DNA of 48,467 bases. It comes from Ruegeria sp. Alg231-54 (lineage in GTDB: Bacteria; Pseudomonadota; Alphaproteobacteria; Rhodobacterales; Rhodobacteraceae). Of the stretch, positions 42,754-48,467 are shown piece by piece. The stretch spans positions 23,210 through 71,676 of the forward strand of contig NZ_FREZ01000012.1 in the NCBI RefSeq assembly GCF_900143525.1, given 5' to 3'. Made by a program: the position numbers and the translations under genes. Under the pieces are notes generated by a model. It saw only the letters and a list, made by a program, of their open reading frames with translations. It was not told the DNA's origin and made no database searches. Numbering within the stretch: the first letter of the stretch is position 1; the number at the start of each line of letters is the position of its first letter.

Positions 42754-44979
42754 ATGCAGGACGTACACGGGACGAGAAGACTAGCCGCAATAGCCGCAAT
42801 CGATATGGTTGCCTATAGTCGGTTGATCGAACAGAACGAAGCGGACACTCTAGCCCGCCAGAAGGTCATTCAGAAAGAAGTAATCGAGCCTCTGGCGTCA
42901 GAGTATGGCGGCCGGATCGTCAAAACCACTGGCGATGGAGCGTTGATCGAATTTGATAGTGCCGTCAACGCGGTTTCGTGGGCAGCCGCCTTTCAGCGTC
43001 GTGTTGCCCATCTCGAAGAAGAGAGCGAAGAACACAAACGCATCGCTTACCGCGTGGGCGTCAACGCGGGCGAAGTTGTTTTTGACGACAACGACGTATT
43101 TGGGGACGGCGTAAACCTAGCTGCCCGGCTTGAAGCTTTGGCGGACACCGGCGGTATCATGATCTCCGAAGGCGTCTTCAGAAACGTAGCAGGCAGGGTA
43201 GACTTCGGCTTTGTCGACTTGGGCGAACAATTCGTTAAGAATATTGCGCGACCCGTTCACGCCTATCGTGTCCTTCTGGACGAGGACGATGCCGGAAAGT
43301 TCGTCCCCCTACCGAAGTCGTCGGTACTCAGGCGGAGAAGCATTTTGGCGAGCGCTGCCGTATGCGCATCGGTTAGTATTGCCTTGTTCGTTTACATCTT
43401 TCTTTTGCCCGGTGACGAACCGCAGGTTTCAGGCGTTTTGGTCGTTCCGTTCCAAGCCGACGACCCTTCTGCACAAGTACTCGCTGACGCCGCCACGGAG
43501 AACTTGTACCTGTCATTTGAGCGTCTGAACCAACTAGAAATGACGCCTTACAGCATTGCGAAATCCTATGAGGGGATCGATGTCAGCACAGATGAAGCAA
43601 CCCGGGATCTGGGCATACGGTACGTTTTGGATGGCTCAGCGAAATCGAACAATGGAGAAATTGAACTTTTCGCCCGACTTCGGGACGCGTTGGCATCTGG
43701 CGACGGCGTCATTTGGGAGCAGAATTTTCGCGGAGAAGCCGATCAACTTCTGGGTATGCTTGTAACCGTGAAGCTGAAGGCCGTTGGTGCTATGAAGGCC
43801 AAGCTCAATGACGTTGAGCGCAGCATTCTGGAGAACCGACCAACGCAAAACCCCGCAGCCTACTTAGCTTACGCCAATGGCAAGAGGCTTCTCGAAAGCA
43901 AAGACTTCACCGACATCGCAAAAGCACTTCCCTTGTTTGACGAAGCAATATCGATGGACCCGCGGTTCGACGACGCAAAGTTGGGCAGCGCCGAAGCGAA
44001 TTTCCAAATTTGGGAAGGCAGCTTCAACACGATCAAGTACACACTTGATGCAAAGACGGACTTCTCCGAGTTGATTGAGCAAGTGCTTCAAAACGATCCT
44101 CGCAATCCTGAAGCGACGGCTTTGAAGGTGCGCGCTCACTTGGAACAACTCGAACCTGATCTTGCCCTTGCGCTGGCGAGGGGGGCTGTGTTCAAAAATC
44201 CAACCAATCCGGCGCTGCGCGTTGTGTTAGGGATGAGCCTGACGACCGAAGGAAATTACGAGGATGCAATCGCAGAATTTCAAGAGTATGAGCGCCATTC
44301 GCCAAAACTGAATTCTGGCGAAAAGGGAGATCTTGCATGGAACTACCTGCGAGCCGGCGACAGCGGGCGGGCGTTGGAACTGCTGAAAAGTATCCCGGAA
44401 GAAGATTTGCGTGAGCAACACCATCGGCATCTCGCTGAGGCAAACTTTCGGGAAGGGAATATCAAAGCCGCGCGGGCACACATGGAGCTGTTTCTGAAAA
44501 ACAATGTCTGGCTTAATCTTAACTGGATGAAGCCATGGTTTGAGATTTACAAGGACCCGCAGGTTTTTTCGGTGTTCGAAGAAGCTATGTTGGGATCAGG
44601 ACTCCCAGAGTGGCCTTTCAACTTCAACGAAGGGCGCGAGGCTGACCGCATCGCTCATGATGAATTGGTTCTTTTGCACTCAGATTCTTTCATCGAACAG
44701 CACTCGGTTGGTCCGTTCGGCGCTCCATATTCAGAAAATCGCAATTCAGATGGAACGATCGAATTGAATTTTGCGTGGATGAATGGCGTACCTTTGTCCG
44801 GAACATGGAAGGTTTTTGGTGATCAGATTTGCCGTAACATCCCTTCCGTACATCAGGGGCGTGATCTGTGTCATTTCCTCTATCTCGATCCTGAGAAATC
44901 GACTGATGACCACCGGTATGTTGCAGCGCCATGGTCGTTTGGCATCGTAAATTCTGTGTTCGTCCGGACGAAAAAGTGA
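42754..44979 (+). CDS. Class III adenylate/guanylate cyclase with membrane anchor and TPR-like region
   Basis: 741 residues from the ATG at 42754, chosen for GGAGAAG just upstream; a GTG 72 bp earlier has no ribosome site. Cyclase domain about 8-170: metal Asp17 (AAIDMVAYSRL), Asp61 (KTTGDGALIEF), and DVFGDGVNLAARLEAL with the adenine and ribose contacts. One membrane segment (about 197-217) leads to an extracytoplasmic or second part. This starts with a degenerate TolB/FlgO-like stretch (VSGVLVVPFQADDPSAQVLA), continues with TPR-like helical repeats (about 360-580) and ends in a C-terminal domain of about 120 residues with two Cys (DQICRNIP, GRDLCHFL). I do not recognise that last domain. 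cAMP synthesis regulated by protein contacts is the likely role. Confidence 0.87.
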   Translation: MQDVHGTRRLAAIAAIDMVAYSRLIEQNEADTLARQKVIQKEVIEPLASEYGGRIVKTTGDGALIEFDSAVNAVSWAAAFQRRVAHLEEESEEHKRIAYRVGVNAGEVVFDDNDVFGDGVNLAARLEALADTGGIMISEGVFRNVAGRVDFGFVDLGEQFVKNIARPVHAYRVLLDEDDAGKFVPLPKSSVLRRRSILASAAVCASVSIALFVYIFLLPGDEPQVSGVLVVPFQADDPSAQVLADAATENLYLSFERLNQLEMTPYSIAKSYEGIDVSTDEATRDLGIRYVLDGSAKSNNGEIELFARLRDALASGDGVIWEQNFRGEADQLLGMLVTVKLKAVGAMKAKLNDVERSILENRPTQNPAAYLAYANGKRLLESKDFTDIAKALPLFDEAISMDPRFDDAKLGSAEANFQIWEGSFNTIKYTLDAKTDFSELIEQVLQNDPRNPEATALKVRAHLEQLEPDLALALARGAVFKNPTNPALRVVLGMSLTTEGNYEDAIAEFQEYERHSPKLNSGEKGDLAWNYLRAGDSGRALELLKSIPEEDLREQHHRHLAEANFREGNIKAARAHMELFLKNNVWLNLNWMKPWFEIYKDPQVFSVFEEAMLGSGLPEWPFNFNEGREADRIAHDELVLLHSDSFIEQHSVGPFGAPYSENRNSDGTIELNFAWMNGVPLSGTWKVFGDQICRNIPSVHQGRDLCHFLYLDPEKSTDDHRYVAAPWSFGIVNSVFVRTKK

Positions 44980-45054
44980 TGCAACCCAAGCACGCACGCC
45001 TGGCTCGCCTACTCTTACTTTGCGAAACCCTAATGGTCAGAGACGCCTAGCTTC

Positions 45055-45145
45055 TCTACTTCGCCTTTGGGCTCGAAGCAGTCATCCGACAGCTTTAGTC
45101 AAAGGACTGTTTTGCGGATGCAAGCGGTCATTGGGGCCGCTCGCG
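45055..45145 (-). repeat. Dispersed intergenic repeat, copy 7
   Basis: CCTTTGGGCTCGAAGCAGTC carries the core in reverse orientation. GTTTTGCGGATGCAAGCGGT follows as a flank. It fills the gap between the convergent cyclase and terminase genes. A 7-bp inverted repeat (AAAGGTG-AC-CACCTTT, 45154-45169) lies just beside it. Confidence 0.65.
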
Positions 45146-45210
45146 GGATAGATAAAGGTGACCACCTTTGAAGCACGGCTCGATGCGTCCTCAAGCTCTA
45201 CTAAGAGACC

Positions 45211-46689
45211 CTACCGTCGCCTGACCCTCTCTCGATTACGCTCCCGACGATCGATGTTGATCTGGTGATCGCGACCCAGCGCCCGATAGAATCCCAGTCC
45301 CTTGGACCAGTTCAGAAAATGGGCAAAGCTGTCGACCTGATCGTCGTTGCGCCCGCGTGGAAAGGACTGCAGCTCCCGCTTGAAAGTCCGCAGCCAGGGC
45401 GCGTCTGCAGGCAAGTACACCTTGCCCTCTTCGACAGGACCGCACGCGGACTGGAACCGGGTTTCCTTGTCCTTGTCAGGTCTAATGCGTTCATAGCGCC
45501 GGCGGTCATCACGAAACAGCTCGTCCAAAAGCGGTTTGCCGGAAGCGGCATCCTCGATCAGAACTCGATCCGGATCCCAGCGACTGACAAGCTGCAGTGC
45601 CTTGGCTTTCAGGTCTGGGTAGTCCACCTGCCCACGCCAGACGTCGAGAAGGTACCACGCGTTTTCTCGGAACCCCCAGGTCGTACAGGCCGAGAAGTCG
45701 GACCGCGGGTCCGCAGACATCCCCGTATCCCAGCTTTGAACAACCAGTTGGAACCAGCGACGATCATCGACGGTCTCATAGCTGCCGAACCACTCCCAGC
45801 GCAGCGGCGATCCGTCTGGCGCAATCGGGTTCTGCTGATACTGGCAATTGAACACAGCTGCGCCCATTTCACGACGCTTGGTATCCAGCGTGTTCTGATC
45901 CAGGCGCGACGGACAAAGGAGATCACCCGGGTTGCGGTGCATGACCCTTCCACGCCCAAGAGGCACCGTCTCATGGTCTTCGGCGATGGCAGGCAGATTT
46001 AGGTGCCGATAGGTCCCGCGTTCCAGCAGGTAGCCCGGCGGGTCCATCTCGTGCAAACGCTGTGCAACCATGACAACGCGCCCCTCGGCCGGGTTGTCAA
46101 AGCGCGACAGCAAGGTTCCCTCAATAAACTCCTGTGCCTTGACCAGTTCAGCTTCGGAACCCGCATCACCCGCCTTCAGCAGATCATCGATGATGATGTA
46201 ATCGGCACCATGTCCAGTCACAGAACTGCCGATGGAGACAGCCTTACGGCTGCCTCCCTTTGTGGTGCGGATTTCTTCTGAGGTGTTGCCCTTTTTAGCC
46301 AAGACAGTTTCAGGGAACATTTCCCGGTACCAGCGCGCAGACATGATCCGACGACAATCTTCGGAATGCTTGCGCGCCAGATCCAGCCCGTAGCTGGCAA
46401 CAATAATCTTGGCGCTCGGTGAGTGCCCAAGAAGATAAGCGACATATGCAACGGCCACGGTGACCGATTTCAGGCAACGTGGCGGGATGTTGATGATCAA
46501 CCTCTTGTTTTCACCTTGGCGAACGTTGTCCAATTCGTGGCACATGGCACGCACATGCCAAGCCGGATCAAAGCTGTGGTCAGTCCCTTGGTGCAGCGCG
46601 TCAAACACACGCCACACGAAGGGAAAGAAATTGTCCCGGCAAACCTCGCGCGCGGCTTGCTGGACCTTTTTTGGATCAGGAGCCGTCAT
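45211..46689 (-). CDS. Phage terminase large subunit (TerL)
   Basis: 492 residues from the ATG at 46689, with AGGAGG 8 bp upstream; a longer frame exists inside the preceding gene. The ATPase part has the Walker A-like loop IPPRCLKS (about 68-75) and Walker B YIIIDDL (164-170). A nuclease part follows, with Asp in VVQSWDTGMS, acidic residues in VLIEDAASGK and Asp in DDQVDSFAHFL. It cuts and pumps DNA into a capsid. The start overlaps the DUF5681 gene by 14 bp. A portal gene would be expected next on this strand, but only a repeat and a convergent cyclase gene follow. The end of TerL looks natural (arginine-rich). Confidence 0.9.
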   Translation of the reverse strand: MTAPDPKKVQQAAREVCRDNFFPFVWRVFDALHQGTDHSFDPAWHVRAMCHELDNVRQGENKRLIINIPPRCLKSVTVAVAYVAYLLGHSPSAKIIVASYGLDLARKHSEDCRRIMSARWYREMFPETVLAKKGNTSEEIRTTKGGSRKAVSIGSSVTGHGADYIIIDDLLKAGDAGSEAELVKAQEFIEGTLLSRFDNPAEGRVVMVAQRLHEMDPPGYLLERGTYRHLNLPAIAEDHETVPLGRGRVMHRNPGDLLCPSRLDQNTLDTKRREMGAAVFNCQYQQNPIAPDGSPLRWEWFGSYETVDDRRWFQLVVQSWDTGMSADPRSDFSACTTWGFRENAWYLLDVWRGQVDYPDLKAKALQLVSRWDPDRVLIEDAASGKPLLDELFRDDRRRYERIRPDKDKETRFQSACGPVEEGKVYLPADAPWLRTFKRELQSFPRGRNDDQVDSFAHFLNWSKGLGFYRALGRDHQINIDRRERNRERVRRR

Positions 46690-47110
46690 CTTCCACCTCC
46701 TCGTTCTCAGGACCACCGTCACCATCCGGGTCGCTGGAAAAGAAATCCCGGAGGATGTCATAGTCGACCTTGTCCGGCCCTTCCAAAGCAGCGCTGGCCT
46801 GTTCGTTCACATCATCTGAACCGCCGAACAGATCAGCGTCGACTTTAAGAAGCGCCATCAGCAATTTCGTGTCGCCCTTCAACGCGCCAGCAGTGAGCCG
46901 CTTTGCAATTGCCTCCGCTTTGGAAATCCGGGCTTCGTGGTTGCCTTCGCGGACGGTGATCTTGGCTTCCAATTCGCGTTTCAGGCTGGCATTAACCCCT
47001 TTAGCACCTTTCGGGCGCCCTTTTGGATTGCCGGAGCGGCCTTTCTTGAACTGGGTTGCTTTGGGCGGTTTGCCGTAGCCCACCTCATAGTCCTTCGTAT
47101 CTTCAAACAT
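46676..47110 (-). CDS. DUF5681 protein, probable terminase small-subunit-like
   Basis: 144 residues from the ATG at 47110, preceded by GGAGG 7 bp upstream. YEVGYGKPPKATQFKKGRSG and NPKGRPKGAKG near the N-terminus are the DUF5681 signature, a basic region suited to DNA binding. The C-terminus is acidic (DPDGDGGPENEEVEDDGS). Such proteins are encoded directly before TerL in many alphaproteobacterial prophages, which suggests a DNA-recognition role in packaging. It overlaps the upstream methylase gene by 8 bp. Confidence 0.83.
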   Translation of the reverse strand: MFEDTKDYEVGYGKPPKATQFKKGRSGNPKGRPKGAKGVNASLKRELEAKITVREGNHEARISKAEAIAKRLTAGALKGDTKLLMALLKVDADLFGGSDDVNEQASAALEGPDKVDYDILRDFFSSDPDGDGGPENEEVEDDGS

Positions 47111-48443
47111 GATCCGCCTCCAGCTCTGAGGTGGCATCGGGTGCTGCAGAATGTGCATCGAACATCTGGCCTGTGACCGCATGCACAGCGCTTTCGCCAG
47201 TCATCTCTTGCCAACGGCGGATGGCGACATCAACGTAAGCCGGATCGAGCTCAATGAGCCGCGCCTGGCGTCCCGCTTTCTCAGCGGCCAGCAGAGTCGC
47301 ACCAGATCCACCAAAAGTATCCAGCACAACTTCGCCGCGATGGCTCACATCCATGATGGCATCTGCCACCAGTGCAGTTGGCTTTACTGTGGGATGATCG
47401 GCAAGATCCGCTTCGCGCCCTGCCCCAAAGCTGTTCACTCCGGCATAATCCCAGACATTGGTGCGGTTGCGCCCGTGTTTGCCCAATTCGACATTGTTGA
47501 TATGCGCAGCACCGGGCTTCTTAAAGATTGCGACCAGCTCGTGCTTGGAGCGGTAAAGGCTGCCCATGCCTCCGTTTGTCTTGTTCCAGACACAGAGATT
47601 GATAAGGTCCAATCCACCTGCCTTGCCCGCCGCAATCAACTCTTCAATGTGACGCCAGTCCATGCAGATCATCGCAATGCCCCCGTCTGGCAGACGGCTA
47701 AACAACTGGGTGATCATGCCTGAAAGAAAGCCGCGGAACTCGCTATCCGACATTTCTCCCGACGCCATGGCAAATTCGCGATGAGCGCCATCGGTGCCAC
47801 AGCGGACATGCCCATTGACCGGTACGTTGTAAGGCGGATCAGTGAAGATCATCTGTGGTGTCTCGCCTTCCAGCAAGGTGTCGTAGCTTTGGGCTTGCAA
47901 GGCATCCCCGCAGAAGATGCGGTGATCTCCGAGAAGCCAGAGGTCGCCCGGCTGCGTGACGACAGGTGCCGCAGGGTCCGGGTTTTCTACAGTTTCAGCT
48001 TCGGTCTCCGCAGCCTCGTTCGCAGCGTCGATGATGATGTCGATCTCCGGCGTTTCGAACCCTGTGATATCCAGATCAAAATCGAGCTCGCCATCAAGGC
48101 TGAGATCCATCAGCTCGGCAAACTCGATCTGCAGAGCAGCTTCGTTCCAGTCCGACAGTTCCGCCAGCTTGTTATCCGCAATGCGCAGAGCGCGCACTTC
48201 CGCTTCTGACAAGTGATCCGCGACAACAGTCGGCACGGACATCAACCCCAGGGCCTTAGCGGCTTCATAGCGGCCATGACCCGCAATGATTGTGGCCGAA
48301 CCATCCAAAAGGATCGGAGTGACAAATCCAAACTGGGCCACCGACGCCTTCAGCTTGTCAATACTCTTGGCCGCGTGCACGCGGTTGTTGTTGTCGTATG
48401 GCTTGATCTGGCTGATCTGAGATTGGACGACTTTGTCCGCCAT
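47103..48443 (-). CDS. ParB-like domain fused to site-specific DNA methyltransferase
   Basis: 446 residues. Residues about 8-95 are a ParB/Spo0J-like nuclease-type domain (IIAGHGRYEAAKALGL, then LRIADNKLAELSDW). The methyltransferase part begins near 165. Its catalytic DPPY (202-205) precedes the SAM-binding DTFGGSGAT (375-383), the order of the beta class, which methylates adenine-N6 or cytosine-N4. HPTVKP (350-355) is also typical. The fusion is common next to terminase genes in alphaproteobacterial prophages and mobile elements. No restriction partner is seen. The start has no strong ribosome site and lies 24 bp from the window edge, so an upstream overlapping gene is likely. Confidence 0.9.
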   Translation of the reverse strand: MADKVVQSQISQIKPYDNNNRVHAAKSIDKLKASVAQFGFVTPILLDGSATIIAGHGRYEAAKALGLMSVPTVVADHLSEAEVRALRIADNKLAELSDWNEAALQIEFAELMDLSLDGELDFDLDITGFETPEIDIIIDAANEAAETEAETVENPDPAAPVVTQPGDLWLLGDHRIFCGDALQAQSYDTLLEGETPQMIFTDPPYNVPVNGHVRCGTDGAHREFAMASGEMSDSEFRGFLSGMITQLFSRLPDGGIAMICMDWRHIEELIAAGKAGGLDLINLCVWNKTNGGMGSLYRSKHELVAIFKKPGAAHINNVELGKHGRNRTNVWDYAGVNSFGAGREADLADHPTVKPTALVADAIMDVSHRGEVVLDTFGGSGATLLAAEKAGRQARLIELDPAYVDVAIRRWQEMTGESAVHAVTGQMFDAHSAAPDATSELEADHV

Positions 48444-48467
48444 CCAGATCGGTGTGTTGGACGCCTT

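Noticed and set aside
45265..46002. 245-codon plus-strand open frame
   Set aside because: It is antisense to the terminase gene, whose motifs are clear.
1..48467. CRISPR arrays, tRNA and rRNA genes
   Set aside because: No regularly spaced direct repeats and no tRNA or rRNA signatures were seen. The dispersed repeats are irregular in spacing and orientation.

Overview
The window looks like chromosomal or large-replicon DNA from a marine-type alphaproteobacterium, most likely a member of the Rhodobacteraceae (Roseobacter group). This rests on gene content (TctABC, Ugp-type ABC and TRAP importers, PxpABC with a D-glutamate cyclase-like protein, several class III adenylate cyclases, a ParB-methylase/DUF5681/terminase phage module) and on short dispersed intergenic repeats with a GAGCCCAAAGC core. 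No rRNA, tRNA or CRISPR array was recognised.

Layout. (1) 1-9755: a tightly packed eight-gene minus-strand operon (tripartite tricarboxylate-type importer TctC-TctB-TctA, RhamD-like enolase-superfamily sugar-acid dehydratase, DHDPS-superfamily 2-keto-3-deoxy-pentonate dehydratase-like enzyme, GntR/FCD regulator, PdxA-like dehydrogenase, alpha-ketoglutarate semialdehyde dehydrogenase). It lies between two IS6-family elements in the same orientation, the left one running off the window. The enzymes fit non-phosphorylative degradation of an L-pentonate such as L-lyxonate to 2-oxoglutarate. A 14-bp palindrome of the UxuR/GntR operator type sits just upstream of tctC. (2) 9756-13782: a small zinc-ribbon protein, a cNMP-binding-domain adenylate cyclase and a secreted YtcJ-like amidohydrolase, all on the minus strand. 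(3) 13783-22299: a HAD phosphatase gene diverges from a deoR-ugpC-B-A-E-phosphodiesterase-Na/Pi transporter operon. Together they suggest uptake of a phosphorylated glycerol-type compound, intracellular hydrolysis and disposal of surplus phosphate.

(4) 22543-31110: an adenylate cyclase/alpha-beta hydrolase fusion, an IS3-family element with a canonical -1 frameshift site, and a minus-strand cluster of exported proteins (amidohydrolase, DUF3299 protein, OprB-like porin, a 23-codon ORF, metallophosphoesterase cut short next to the IS) divergent from an AraC-type regulator. This exported hydrolase/porin cluster has no function I can name and is the best candidate for an undescribed system. (5) 31523-33895: an autotransporter. 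(6) 34337-42353: LysR regulator, DUF1445 D-glutamate cyclase-like protein, TRAP transporter (P, Q, M) and 5-oxoprolinase PxpABC, reading as one locus for pyroglutamate or D-glutamate use, followed by a convergent DUF2848 gene. (7) 42754-44979: an adenylate cyclase with a membrane anchor and TPR-like region. (8) 45211-48443: a phage packaging fragment (terminase large subunit, DUF5681 protein, ParB-DNA methyltransferase fusion) with no portal or capsid gene downstream.

Three class III cyclases with three different partner modules within 35 kb, and at least seven copies of the intergenic repeat, are window-wide themes. Many CDS starts were moved downstream from the longest open frame because the extension was repeat DNA or because a good Shine-Dalgarno site marks an internal ATG.
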